From: Hibiscus mutabilis
Taxonomy: Eukaryota > Streptophyta > Magnoliopsida > Malvales > Malvaceae
Direction: 5' to 3'
Assembly (NCBI GenBank): GCA_019671005.1
Contig: CM033732.1
Span: forward strand, 48,473,392 to 48,537,391
DNA: 64,000 nt
Part shown: in pieces, positions 10,881 to 23,024 of the stretch
Position numbering within the stretch: position 1 is the first letter of the stretch
How the letters are laid out: each line of letters begins with the position of its first letter
The notes under the pieces: generated by a model
Databases searched by the model: none
What the model was told of the DNA's origin: nothing
The model's input: only the letters and a program-made list of their open reading frames with translations
Position numbers and translations under genes: made by a program

Positions 10881-11096
10881 GAAGCTTTAGTTGGACAAAG
10901 GCCATAAACCTCTGTCAAGATAAATGATCATAGACATAACCATAAAAATCAACAAATATGACACCATCTCGAAATTTCCTGAACACCAGACAATACCAAG
11001 CTCAGGGGCTGCATAATTTGCAAATAAAGCATTAGAAACAAAAGTAAATAAGCTTTTCAACTACATAGAGATTCATGGAAAATAAGGAAAAAAGGG

Positions 11097-11995
11097 TTGA
11101 GAATACCTGGCCTAGCATTGCTGACTCTATTTCAATTCCCCCAACTCCACAACCACCAATTCCTAATCCATTTAACATTTCTGTATGAGCCACACCATAA
11201 AGAAATAGTATTCCGTTATGACACGTCTGAGGTATACCAGGTTAACATTCAAATGCATTGAGAGACAAACTCAGTGCTAAAGTTTCTTTCATTTGAACAA
11301 ACAAGCGTGAACTTGTATGCATGTATATGTATAAGTAAGCTTGCATCTTTACCTGGTGAAGAATTCCAGAACTAGGAGGAATAACTTGCATGTTTCCAAA
11401 AGTGGACGAAGCCCTTTTATTGAAAGCAAATCTCTCCGTATTCTTTGAAATTCAAGTTCTGTGTTTGCTTGTACAGCATTTTCTGATCTTGTCACATTAG
11501 CCTCGACTGATTGATCAACAAAAAAAGTCCATAGGGACCTGGAAGCTAAAATGAATTAACAGTTACACTCCTGGCAAATTAAAGAAGGAACAAGTGCATA
11601 TGAAGGCCAAATTACAAACCAGTGAATTAATCTTGTTTGGATCATTGCCAAGTTTCTTCATAGCGTCTCACATGCTAGCAAGGTCAGCTCCTGGTGGCAG
11701 TCCAGTATAATCCTAGTGTATATAAGAGAAAAGTTCACATGTTATTTAAATTACAGGTAAGATAACACGATCTGGCATGAACAAACTAAATAGTGAAAGA
11801 TCATGTTTTCATATGCATAAACTTAATTCGGGTAGAATTAAAGAGGGGGTCAAGGAAAAGACAATTTTAAGAGGAAGAAAAGGCTCATATTTGTTAGAAA
11901 ATTTTACCATTTTCTTCCAGTTATTGTTCTCTGCTTCAGCTTTGCCTGCTTCAAGTACCTCCTAGTTTTAAATTTCATGTCCTGCTTCAAATACA
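11097..11995 (-). pseudogene. Broken exons of an unidentified gene
   Basis: Several minus-strand pieces look like exons with splice signals. About 11,995-11,905 reads EVLEAGKAEAENNNWKKM before a gtaaaa donor. About 11,712-11,640 reads YTGLPPGADLASM, then a TGA stop, then DAMKKLGNDP. About 11,550-11,400 reads VDQSVEANVTRSENAVQ and continues. About 11,175-11,107 reads LNGLGIGGCGVGGIE and ends in a donor. I do not recognise the family. The in-frame stops argue for a relic. It lies directly downstream of the receptor-like protein gene on the same strand. Confidence 0.45.
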
Positions 11996-12124
11996 TCCTG
12001 CAAGAAAAAAAAAGGTTACGGCACAAATTCAAAAGAATATGTATCATAGTTTACACCAACTACCTTTTCAAAGTAGAAAAACTCTAGTTTCAAAAGTAAA
12101 TGCTTACCTGATGATTTTGAAACA

Positions 12125-14993
12125 TTAGCTTGGATGGAGTCTCCTAGATCTTCTTTTGTTTCTTTTCGCATACATTTTGAACTCGTAAACCCATTTGTTT
12201 CCCAACTCATTCAGCATTGTATATCCAATGCATAGCCCAACCACCAAACCACTAGCATAGCCTATCAAAGCAATTTGCCAAGTAGACGTTGCATCTAACC
12301 ATGATTCTTCTTCATCTTCCCCTGCAGGATGTGATGTCGGAAGATCAACCTCATTACATTTTCTTGACAATGGCGGCCCACATAAATTTGAATTCCCCTT
12401 GTACGAATCATTTGAAAACGTATTGAATTGGTTGCTTTGCGGTATGTTCCCTTCAAGTTGGTTGTAAGACAGGTCCAGTGCCTCCAGAAAAGTTAGACTT
12501 GTAAGCTGTGGAGGAATCTTCCCTGAGAGTTTGTTCTCTGAGAGACTCAAAGACTCGAGGTCCTTTAGGTTTTCTAATGTTAATGGGATTTCGCCAGAGA
12601 AGCCATTGATGGATAAGTTTAGCACTTTGAGAGATTTGAGAATTTGTATTTCTTCTGGTATTCTCCCATGGAAGTTGTTGTTAGAAAGGTCAAGACAAAT
12701 AAGAATGGTCAAGACTTTGTAATAAAACATTTCAACCCCTTTGTTGACAATTGTCAAAGAGTCTAGATAGTATTTCTCTCCAATATAATTCAGTTTAGTT
12801 TTTTTGCCATCAGCTATCATCGCCATTGCCTTCAAACTTTGCAAAAATTCAACAGACAAGGCACCTGAAAAAATATTGGAAGCAATGTCCAATATGCGTA
12901 GCTCCGTAAAACCACGTTCATCGTCAATTTTTTTAATTGTGCCATAAAATCTATTGTCTCGTAGAATAAGAACCTTCAAGGAAGGCAATTTTTCCAACCA
13001 AAATGGGAATGTATCATGAACCATGTTGTTTCTGAGGTCTAGAACCTCAAGTTTTGAGCAATTGGCTAATGATCTTGGCAGCTTCCCTTCAAATTTATTC
13101 CCACCAATTTGGAGCGACCTTAGTTGAGTGGCTTGAACGAAATCAATGGATATTTCTCCAGAAAAATTGTTAGAAGCAATGTCTAACACATCCAAAGTTG
13201 GGAAAACAGAATTATTTTTTAAAGGTTTAATTTGACCATAAAATCGGTTTTCCCTCAAGACTAAAACCGTCAAGTAAGGCAATTTCTCCAACCAAAAAGG
13301 AAATGTGTCATGCAACATGTTGTTTCCCACATACAGAACTTGAAGCTGAGTGCATTCCGCTAATGATCTTGGCAACTTCCCTTCCAATCTGTTCTTACTA
13401 ACTATGAGCACCCGAAGTTGTGTTGCTTTTGAAAACTCTGGTAAGCTTCCGCTGAAGTTATTTCCTTGTAGAGCCAAATATTTGAGAGCACTCATACTGC
13501 CTAAGCAATTTGGAATGGGGCCACTCAAATTGTTATGAGATGCATTGAAACGCCACAGTTGACGTAAATTGCAAATAGCACCGGGCAAAAAGCCTTGTGA
13601 AGAAGTTAAACTGTGGTTGGATAAAAGTTGGTCCAAAGATGAGATATGGTTATTAGCAAGATTCATATCACCCAAACTTGTCTTCCACACCCAGTTTGGT
13701 ATTGCACCACTTATTCTGTTATTTGAAAGGTCGAGATTTACTAAATGTTCTTGTCTCCTTAAGAACTCTGGAAATGAACTTATGTTACAGGAGCCCAAAT
13801 ATAAGTACGTCAGCTTTGGAAAAGAGAAGTTTACATCACTTAAGGAAAGCTGCTTTGGAAAATCAATGGGATTGAAAGAAAGGCGTAAGGAATAAAGAGT
13901 GAGCTTCCACAACCAATTAGGCACAACGCCATGGATATGGTTGTTAGAAAGATCTAGATCAGTCAACTTGTCTTGTGTTTTGATGAATTCTGGAAATTCT
14001 GAGAGGTTGCATGACCTTAGCCTAAGTCTCTGTAACCGGGGAAAAGTAAAGGTTTTGTTGTCACTTTCAATTAACAAGCTTATATTGGATAGACAAAGAA
14101 CCCTCATGTTCTTGAGTTGGAAGAACATGTCAAGCTTCATGGAACTAAAGCTATTGCCTTCAATATAAAGCCTTTCAAGCATTGGAAGTTGAAGGATTGA
14201 CTTTGGTAATGGTCCTGTTAAATAATTATTGCCTAAATATAATTCTTCAATCAATGAAGAAGATGCATCGGGGAACTCATCAATTTGTATTAAAAAGAGC
14301 AAAATTCCGTAAAGAATTGTTTGATGAAAATTCTGGCAACTGACCCATCAAATAGTGATTCAATGAAATGTCAATGCTTTGGATTTTTGGCAATAAGAGA
14401 ATTTCAGTTGGAAATTGTCCACTCAAATTGCAATTCACCAAACTTAGAGAAACCAAAGCAGAGGAGTTTTTCATGAAATTGGGAGGTAAATAAGAGATTG
14501 GGTTATAGTCAAGGGAGAGTTTGGAAAGAGAAGGAAGTGTGGGGAGTGAAGGACATAATGGACCTTTTAAACCACAATTTGACAGACTCAACACTTGTAG
14601 GTCGGAAAGTAGTAGAGAAGTGGTTTCATACCATTCACTACTTTGAAATGAAATGTCCACTCCATCCAAATAAAGCTCCCTCAGAAATCTCAAGTTCTTG
14701 ATCAACGTCTTGAAGTTTGGTTTCTCTAGTTCCAGAGTAGGTGCATCCTCATAATCATCAACATCATCATTTCTCCGATAGCAATCATCTTGTTTAGATA
14801 GATCAAGAGAAACTAACCTTGTTAAGTATGAGATCCCCACTGGAATTTGGGCATGGAAACATGAGCTTGAAAGGTTGAGATGAGTTAGGTTTGAGAGTTT
14901 ATCAAACCCATATGAGAGCAGAGTGGTGTTAAAGTTGTTTCCAGCAAGGTTAAGATGTTGAAGATGATGGAGATGGAATATGGAGTCCTTCAT
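12125..14993 (-). pseudogene. Cf-type leucine-rich-repeat receptor-like protein, truncated and frameshifted
   Basis: Two overlapping minus-strand frames encode one receptor-like protein. Frame one (14,993-14,280) begins MKDSIFHLHHLQHLNLAGNN inside the first repeats. An in-frame TAG immediately precedes its ATG, so the signal peptide and N-cap are missing. It ends in FALFNTN plus stop. The next frame takes over at about 14,290 with IDEFPDASSS and runs to 12,125. It carries many LRR units (LDLSNN, SGxIP), the island region, a membrane segment (IALIGYASGLVVGLCIGY) and a short basic tail KRNKRRSRR without a kinase. In related proteins several repeats separate FNTN from IDEFP, so the junction is a deletion with a frame change. 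Intact members are plasma-membrane immune receptors that signal with partner kinases. This copy is probably dead, although the long second frame could still be transcribed. Confidence 0.85.
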
Positions 14994-15029
14994 CTAGTAT
15001 ATGAGCCATACTTAACATGTTCAAAGCAC

Positions 15030-15365
15030 AGAAAGCAGCAGGGGATTTGGGATCTCGGAAGTCATGACTTCTCTCTTTATCGGAAGAGTCCAGAATTTTC
15101 TGCATGCATTAACAAAAGGAAGTAATTGAAACAACCAACCCCACAAAAACTTGCATCAAACTCATGTACGGCTCTGTTAGACCTTTGGAACAATTATTAT
15201 TAGCATAAAGGTTCAGTACTTGTGAAAGATTACCCCAAATGGCTTGAGAATTGAAGCCTACCATGCCCCCATCATGTCTTCAAATATCGCTAGCTTCTTT
15301 GATGAATCATTCATATGTCCGTGTATGAGTTTGCACTTCCAGTATTGCCCCAGAACATAACACAT
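15030..15365. repeat. Duplicated fragment upstream of the receptor-like protein
   Basis: Direct-orientation partner of 10,020-10,425. The minus strand next to the receptor frame reads SSDKERSHDFRDPKSPAAF and then AHILDEGL across the receptor start in another frame. Foreign coding sequence has thus been joined to the truncated receptor gene. Confidence 0.6.
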
Positions 15366-15689
15366 TCAGAAATGACATTAGCTCCCCTCCCAACCGCCTG
15401 GAAGATTGTGTTATACGTTCGCTTGACTAAGAGCTAAAGTTTTTGCCTGCCATATTATTTTGAATATACATATATACTGAATGCGGTACAAAAACATGTC
15501 AGATGTACATAACCATTATGATCTTTTGAGTTTATGCATGTTAAATTGTCAATTACTTCTTTTTGGAGAGGCAAAAATGAACCTCACAAGGGAGTTTGTA
15601 AAAATAGAAGAAAACTCTAAAAATACATTTAAAAGTGTAAAAATAAAATATTTATTTAAATACCATTCTAGAAAATAATATAAAAATAT

Positions 15690-16640
15690 ATCGAAAATTC
15701 AGAAAACATATTACAAACATCTGACACAACATAAGACACGACATACATGCCCACTAATTATACCGGTACCGTACTCCGAGAGCAACGCTGATAGAACTCC
15801 CACCACTGATGACGATCACTATACCATGATGGATTTCTTTTATCCTGCGATGGTAAAAACAACGTGAGCTTGGGAAAGCTCAGTAATACAAGACTACCAG
15901 ATGATGTTGTATGTAACAAACATGTATAAGGTTAATTAGAACTGACATGATGAGCTACTTTCAACATATTTCAGGCATAAACTGCAATTCATAACGTTGT
16001 TACGCTTGCAAGCAACAAATTCATTTCTGATTTAGTCTCCCGAATGCTAGACAAGATATCTATAACCTAGATGATTAGGGGGAACAGATAGATTACCATA
16101 ATCGAGTTAGGAAGATTAGTGTGTTCCATCAATTACCGATCAAGAATGATAAACAGAATGTTTCCGACAAATTGAATAGTTTTGACAAGGTTAAAAAGGG
16201 ACAGAGAAAGTTTAATATCAACTTAACTACCCTCCAACAGTACACCGGTATGTAGAACCCCATAACGGTATCCATAAAGACTTACCCTAGGCCCATTGGG
16301 CCTAGGAGCTTATAGAAAGACTTAACATAGGCCCGTTAAGCCTAGGAGCTTACCTAAGGGGATGTCTTAGATCCAGAATGACTTACCGGCGCTGAGCCTA
16401 CAGATCTTCAATCATATCCCATAAATTCCCTAAATCAGATAGTTTGGTAGATAGACAGAAAAGAAAAGCAGTAATCATACATGCATTTCCAGAGTATCAG
16501 AAATCAGAGAGCATATTTTTCATATCAGACATAGTCAAATCGGGTCAGACGGTTCGAGCTAGAACCGGTTCAAAAAAAATCGGTTCAAAGCTGGTTCAGG
16601 CCCGGTTCTCCCTGGCCACCGTCCAAGGCTACCGGAAATT
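15690..16640 (-). mobile_element. LTR-retrotransposon fragment (probably LTR)
   Basis: Phrases such as aacgtgagcttgggaaagctcag, a taccggtaccgtac palindrome and a 40-base tandem repeat are of the kind seen in Ty3-type plant LTRs, and resemble in style the LTRs at 45,517-54,521. No ends, primer-binding site or coding domain were found, so this is a partial copy with uncertain limits. Orientation is a guess. Confidence 0.4.
16277..16357. repeat. Two-copy 40-base tandem repeat
   Basis: Units at 16,277-16,316 and 16,317-16,357 share agactta, taggccc and cctaggagctta in order. They lie within the LTR-like fragment. Confidence 0.7.
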
Positions 16641-16739
16641 GCCTGGGCGGCGCGTGGAGCCCACCAATGTTAAGACTAATAAAAAGGCATATATATACAT
16701 ATATATTAATGGCAAATAAGCCTAAGTTAAAAAAATAAA

Positions 16740-17345
16740 GTCCGGACAAAATTAGTGATTACAGTATATAAAAAATATTAAGAGAAAAATAACAAATGTA
16801 AATATAAAGAAACTAAAAAAATCTAGTTTTTAAACTTTTGTATTATCTCTTTGTATCCACCAATGTTAAGTAAAAACATATATGCCTATCCATATACCTC
16901 ACTTGAAAAATCCTTATTCTCTTTTTTTTTTTTTCATTTCTTTGTGAGTAGAGTTGTTAATAAACCAAGTGTGAATTGTTTATTCGTTTATTCTAGGCTT
17001 GTTTATGAGAGTTTCAATTTTTTTTAAAGCTTGTTCACTTAACTAAATGAAGTTTGCGATGTTCATGAAACATATTCAAACATATTATTGATAATTGTCA
17101 TTTGATGTTAAGAAGTTGATTTAATTCAAATAAACAAATATGAACAAACTAAAAAAATAAACATAGATTTGTTTGTTAAAGCTCAATGTATTTATAGTTA
17201 AAGTAGGAATCTGTCTGTTAAAGCTCGATGCATTTATAGTTAAAGTGGGTAAGAATGTTTTAAGAAAACCTACCTTGAACATGATCACGCTGGCAACAAT
17301 GGTGAATGTTGTGAACATGACATAGTAGGTAAGAATGTCCATGTT
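16740..17345 (-). pseudogene. Third, decayed copy of the NIPA tail (exon 7 only)
   Basis: Minus-strand 17,345-17,274 reads YYVMFTTFTIVASVIMFK before a gtaggt donor and matches the 3' half of NIPA exon 7. The flanks match the sequences around exons 7 and 8 in units A and B (for example tccaccaatgttaa at 16,857 and the gttgttaataaacc region). The exon 8 segment itself is missing between about 16,945 and 16,955. It is therefore a deleted copy. Confidence 0.75.
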
Positions 17346-17652
17346 TCACATTTTGCTTTATGTCTTTGCTTGTTTTTGTTGAACAAACACATTTGTTCTT
17401 TTTTCAATGCCATCTTACACGTTTCTTGGTGTTACGACAAACTACATATGGTATGGGTCCATATAGAAAAACAAATGCCTTTTTTCTTTTTGAATGCTGT
17501 GAACTTGACATGGTAGGTAAGAACGTCCATGTTCCAGATTTTGCTTTATGTCTTTACATATTTTTGTTGAACAAACACCTTTGTTCTTTTTTAATTCCAT
17601 GTTACACGTCTCTTGATGTTACGATAAACTACATATGGTATGGGTCCATATG
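17308..17652. repeat. 188-base tandem duplication
   Basis: Units at about 17,308-17,464 and 17,496-17,652 repeat gtaagaatgtccatgtt, ttttgttgaacaaacac and acatatggtatgggtccata in order, at a period of 188. The first unit begins inside the NIPA exon 7 relic and the second ends where copia sequence begins. The duplication therefore includes NIPA-derived bases. Confidence 0.75.
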
Positions 17653-19140
17653 TGTCCCAACCGAAAGTGGTTTACAACTTATAAGGATGTTCTTATAGGT
17701 GGTGTAGTAATATAAAATAATGCTTCATACATAATCGTCAGAGGTGGAACCATCACAGTTAAATTGTTCGATGGTATTGTCAGAACCCTTAGTGACGTAA
17801 GACATGTGCTACATCTGAAGAAGAATCTAATCTCCTAAGTGCCCTTGACTCAAAGGGCTACATCTGAAGACGGAGTTCTAAAGGTGAGTAAAGGCTCCCT
17901 TGTCATGATGAAAGGTCAGAAGAAGACTGACATATTGTATGTCTTGCAGAGTTCCACAGTCATAGGTGATGTTGTCGTTACATCTTCTTTGTCGGAGGGT
18001 GATAATACCGGACTTTGACATATGCATTTAGGGCATATGAGTGAGAACGTCATGATAGAATTAAGCAAAAGAGGACTCTTTGACGATCAAGAACTTTGCA
18101 AACTCGAGTTATGTGAACATTGTGTCTTTGGGAAGCAGAAGAAAGTTAGCTTCACCAAGAAAACCCACAATACGAAAGACACTCTAGATTACATCAGTTT
18201 TGACCTATGAGGACCATAGAGAGTACCTTTCGAAGGAGGACTTAGTTACATGCCGACAATCATAGATGATTTTTCTAAAAATGACTGAACTTTCTTCCTA
18301 AAACAGAATAGTGATGTGTTATCCACATTCACAGAATGAAGAACTATGATCGAAGAACAAACAGAGAGACAAGTAAAATACATATGCATATACGAGCTTA
18401 GATTTTTTTCTAATGAATTTAATGAGTTGTGCAATAAAAAGAGGATAGTGAGACACTTGAAAACCAGAGCACTCTGCAACAAAACAAAGTTGCAGAACGG
18501 ACGAATGAAACCATAAATGGAGAAAGTTCACTATATTTGCATGTTGTCCAATGTTGGTTTACTAAGTCCTTTTGGGCTGAAACTGCCTCCACAACATGTT
18601 TGTTAATTAACAAGCCTCCGTCAGTTGCCATTGAGAAGAAGACTTCACACGTTCGGACTATTTTGATTTAAAGATTTTTTGTTGTTTTGCATACGCTCAT
18701 GTTAATAATGGTAAATTAGAGTTGAGACCAGTGAAATGTGTTTTTCTGAGTTGCAAAGCTGGTGTAAAGGGACATAATCTTTGTGTCCAGAAACCAAAAA
18801 AATGGTGATCAATATTATTTTTGATGAGACTGTTATGTTGTGAGTCCCAACCCTTAAAGATTCCACCAATAAAGACCAACAGAAATCGAACACACCATTG
18901 AAGAAGGTAGAGCTTCAGGTTGATATAGGATCTTCGGTGGGGACATCTCCGTAGACTTATTCAGAAACACAGAGTATGACGGAGACAACTCTGCAGAATA
19001 AGTCAGAGACACAAAGTATAACGGAGACATCTTGGCAGAACAGTACAGCTCCGCAAAGTCAAACTCCTCCGTCACAAACTCCTTCACTGCGGGCGGAATC
19101 CCAACATTCCATTGCAAGGGACAGACCCCCAAAAAAATCA
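17653..19140 (+). mobile_element. Degenerate Ty1/copia polyprotein, left part
   Basis: Stop-interrupted plus-strand frames follow copia pol order. A Gag-to-protease stretch (VKLFDGIVRTLSDVRHVLHL) comes first. A GAG-pre-integrase segment follows at about 18,019-18,210 (LGHMSE, then CEHCVFGKQKKVSF, then TLDYISFDL). Integrase remnants follow (TIIDDFS near 18,257 and VRHLK near 18,450), then late pol sequence ending RDRPPKK at about 19,130. No LTR borders this copy. It is a dead internal fragment. Confidence 0.85.
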
Positions 19141-20625
19141 TAGGGAAACGCCGCTACACCCTATGACGTAGCAGAAAAATTATCCGGCGTATTCCGGTAC
19201 GAGGGACGAATCCGGGGTAAAAAGGATGAAACGTTACCTTAAATAAATCTGAAAAACCGCAGGGAATTAGGAGAATCTAATTCTTCTAGCACGATATCGA
19301 ATCCAAGTCGCCACAACAGCGTGCCGACCTCTACGCAGTCCACCCGAATGAAACGAATAATATTTTACTTCTCTAACTGTTAGAGAGGCTTTTCTCAAAA
19401 AGCATATATTTGGTTGTTAGACCTTATGCCCATTCAAAAACCAATTCTAATTAAAATCGGATTTATTAAATATACAATATATTTAACCGAATATAATTAA
19501 ATATGTAGAATCTAATTCTACTTTAATTAGGTTTCTTTAGAAATATATATATTTAATAGTATTTGATAATTACAATAATTATCTAGTATTAAAATATATA
19601 TATATATAAGATTATCTATAATTGCAATAATTATAATAATTTCGGTTTTTACTTATTACGTGCACAACAAATTTGTACACATGCTATCTAGTCGATATTT
19701 GTTCGTTTCAATCATAGGGTGTGACCCTTGTAGGTTCATGTAACGTTAGCAGTAATATTTAGAACAATTATAATATTACAAGCAATGAGTGGCATCTAGC
19801 AATGCATCATTGCTACCAAAGTTACAGGAAGTTATGGTTCGACATAACCTTTTTCGTGATTAACTCTTTTCATGTATTACATCATTTTGTCCTCATATCT
19901 AGATCGAACACAAGTCATGGAATAGTCACACTTGTATAGTCCATCTAATATTTCTTGATATCTTGAGTAGACTATTATAAACGAATAACTATGATATCTC
20001 ATATCAATTTATTTGAGCATGGTCATGCATTTTCTAGTCTTACTCAATCAAGTGGCCTATGATATTACTCCTATTATGCAGGAGGGACAAATCCTGTCTT
20101 GATCAACCATATTCCGCTACATAGATTGTGACATATTCAATATTGGTCATTATAGTGTAGTCAGTTACGACACACGTTTGACCGCATCAAAATATGTCTC
20201 TCACCATGTTGAAATAATGATGATCTCAAGTCTAGGGATCATACATGTAGTTATCACTATGAGCTATGTTGTGACTGTCATATAATAATCCAAGAAACAT
20301 GCTCATAGCGGGTCAGTCCAATATGTCGTTCTCTAACACATACTTATGTATTGATTTTGACATCTTCATGTCAATGACAACACTTTGTCATCAATCAACT
20401 ACATATTAGTCTTAATATATTATTGTTGTTCATACCCACAATAATACTCGACTAAGAACATTTAAGAATAATTATATTATTCTAAGGACTTTATTATAAT
20501 TCAGTTTATTTATAAATGCACAGAATAAAACTGAAAAATAATAATGGCTCTATATTAATAAACATGATAAAATAAGTATGTCTTTTACAACCATCTCATG
20601 ATTGGTCTTTGGGCATACTCCAACA
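19141..20625 (-). mobile_element. LTR (possibly solo) inserted into the copia fragment
   Basis: On the minus strand the segment starts TGTTGGAGTATGCCC, the usual opening of one group of plant copia LTRs. It has no coding potential. Copia pol stops at 19,140 and resumes in the same sense at about 20,627, so this is an insertion. The far end near 19,141 (minus strand GTTTCCCTA) is approximate, and I found no target-site duplication. Confidence 0.55.
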
Positions 20626-20790
20626 ACGTCCACATAAGTATGCTGTTGTCAATCTAGTTGCTTATGTGCTAAACAAGTTGAGAGTCATCATCTCATTCTG
20701 AGGCAGTTGGTTGTAAAGATGCAAGCAAATATATGGTTGTTATGCAAGACTGAATAGTTTCAATAATTATGTGACCAATGATGCTGTTTA
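20626..20790 (+). mobile_element. Degenerate Ty1/copia polyprotein, right part
   Basis: The frame continues as RPHKYAVVNLVAYV and, after a frame change, SEAVGCKDASKYMVVMQD plus stop. This is the integrase-to-reverse-transcriptase linker and the start of the reverse transcriptase region of copia elements. It is the continuation of 17,653-19,140. Confidence 0.75.
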
Positions 20791-21682
20791 CTCTAATAAA
20801 TAGAAGTCCTAAAAATACAATCGACTAAAATCATAATCTTTTGAAAATAAATTTCCATAGTTTATATTTTTAGTCATAAAGCTTGATTTTTTTTTGTCTA
20901 TTCTTAGCAATGATGCATGAATTTCCTATTCATAATCGTTGCTTTCAGTCCATTTGGAGTATGAAAAGTGATTGGTCTTGGTCTTCGCACGCATGCAAAT
21001 ATTTCAGTCCTTTTGTCCGATTATTACCCTATGGAAATATCTTAGTTTCTTGGATGAATCATTCATATAGGAAGATGATTTACCTGAATCCTATAGGAGG
21101 GAGTATATGTAAGTGCACATCTGTATTCAAAGAGTCTTTTGGAGATGCAAGCACAGTGAAGGAAGCATTGGGGCATCGTAAAGGTCACGTTGTAGTTGTA
21201 ACAGAGAAGATCTCTGGTCATCAAGGCATTGCATTGGCCATTGGGAGAGCAGATGGAGAAGGGGAAAAAGAAAACACAAGAGAAAGAAAGCATGAGGCTT
21301 TAGTCTTGGTCTTTGGCATTGCATGCAAATGTCCAAGTCTTCTTTACCCCATCTTTACTGCACCAGAATAATGCCTGCCCTACCACTTTGTTTAAGTCAA
21401 GTCATTAAAATGACAAACATATACCAAATTTATTAGCTGTCTGAGATTGATTGATGGACACAGGGAGTGAAAATTTCAATGATATTAGCTGTCTGATAAC
21501 GCAAGAAGTGGAATATTTGATGATATTACATTTGTTACCACAATTTCCTTGAAAAAAAAAAGGCATTTGAATTTCTTCGTTGAAATGATGAAACATGAAT
21601 GGGATGAATATTTTTTATTAATTAATAGGTCGAGATAATATGAACCACTTTTTTTTCAAATTTCATTGGTTAGAGTCTTAGT

Positions 21683-22703
21683 TAGAGGTGCTAATTGAGT
21701 TGAGCAGCTCGCAAACAACTCAAACTCAACTCAGACAGATTTCGGTCAACGTTCGATTCAAGTTGACTTGACTCGAATTCGAGCTCGACTCTAGATCTCA
21801 ACGAGTCAAGTCGAGCAATGTATAACTTGACTCAATAAGTTCACGAGCAGCGCGTTATTTTTTTTATATAGTTTTTATGATTTTTTATGTGGTTACCTTG
21901 AAAAAATTATGTTCAAGAAGTTTAAATGCTAGTTAAAAATTATATAAAAGTTTAGTGACTTGCTAGGTAAATTTACCCATAAAATATTTGGTTACAAATT
22001 TTCAAAAAAAATTGTATTTCTCGACAATTAAAAAGTTAATTTATATTAATAAGAAATTAAATTATATTAATTAGTATTTTCTCTCTTTTTTGGGTTGTCC
22101 TCCTAGTTCTTCAGTGCTTTATCCTGATTAATCCGGACCGACCCACGTGCAACTTGACTTTGGTGGGCGACCAAACGAAGATTTTCTGCATACACAATGC
22201 ATCAAAATCAAGACCTGGTTAAGCAATATCAAGCTGCTTATCACTTGGACCAATCCCCGTTGGTCATTTCCTCTCTTTTTTATTAATTTTTTTCTTTTTC
22301 TTTTATTATTACTTTATGAATAAAAGTAGAAAAGAGAAAGTCTTTAGTTTCCATATGAAAATACAAATGAAAGTTAAAACTCCGAAATTTGCTTCTCCTC
22401 CTTTGTTATTCATCGAATATGGTTGAGAAATTAAAAAGAGTCTCACACTTGAATATCGACTTTATCTCTAGCTAAGTCATGAAATGTTCGTTTATTTATC
22501 TCATCAGTCCTCACATTTTTTTTTGAATTTGTATGCTTATATTAAACTCTAATAGTATCACTAGGTTCTACCTAATTTTTTTAGCGAACACAAGTTGAGC
22601 AAAATTTTATTGAGCTTAACGATAAATGAGTCGAGGCGAACAACAAATTTTTTTAATGAGCACGAGTCAAGCACTACTCTGACTCGATCGATAAGCACCC
22701 CTA
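21683..22703. mobile_element. hAT-like non-autonomous element with 8-base target duplication
   Basis: The segment starts TAGAGGTGCT and ends AGCACCCCTA. These are inverted ends. It is flanked by gtcttagt at 21,675-21,682 and 22,704-22,711. An 8-base duplication and TAGGGGTG-type ends are marks of hAT elements. There is no transposase frame. The inside has many ctcgactc and gagtcgag motifs. A right-truncated copy sits at the same place in unit B. Confidence 0.8.
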
Positions 22704-22997
22704 GTCTTAGTCTTATTCTTTGGCATTGCATGATTTTCTGTCCCCTTCGTTACTGCATGAAATTAGTCATTACAAAAACAAAACTGGAAACTTTCTTAGT
22801 TGGTTGAGAGAGAGAGATTGATAGCACGAGGAGTACAATTTTTTTTTTTGTAAAAATATCTTTTCAATTCGTTGTAAAAAATGCTTTCTTCCTTTCAACT
22901 GGGGAGAAGAAATTCAAAACAAAATGCTACAGTCCACATAATAAAAAACACAAATTCATAAATAAACAAAATTATAGTAAAAGGAGATCAAACCCTT

Positions 22998-23024
22998 ATA
23001 ATAATAATAATAATAATAATAATA
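22998..23024. repeat. ATA trinucleotide microsatellite
   Basis: A run of about nine ATA units lies in the downstream DNA of the unit A NIPA exons. The matching place in unit B (about 25,628) holds a shorter run. Confidence 0.85.

Noticed and set aside
14280..14302. The receptor-like region as two adjacent complete genes
   Set aside because: The upper frame has no signal peptide and ends mid-repeat, and the lower begins mid-repeat; together they are one broken gene.
20883..21371. 162-codon plus-strand frame as a gene
   Set aside because: It lies in a duplicated non-coding unit; the copy in unit B is shortened and frame-broken, and no domain is visible.
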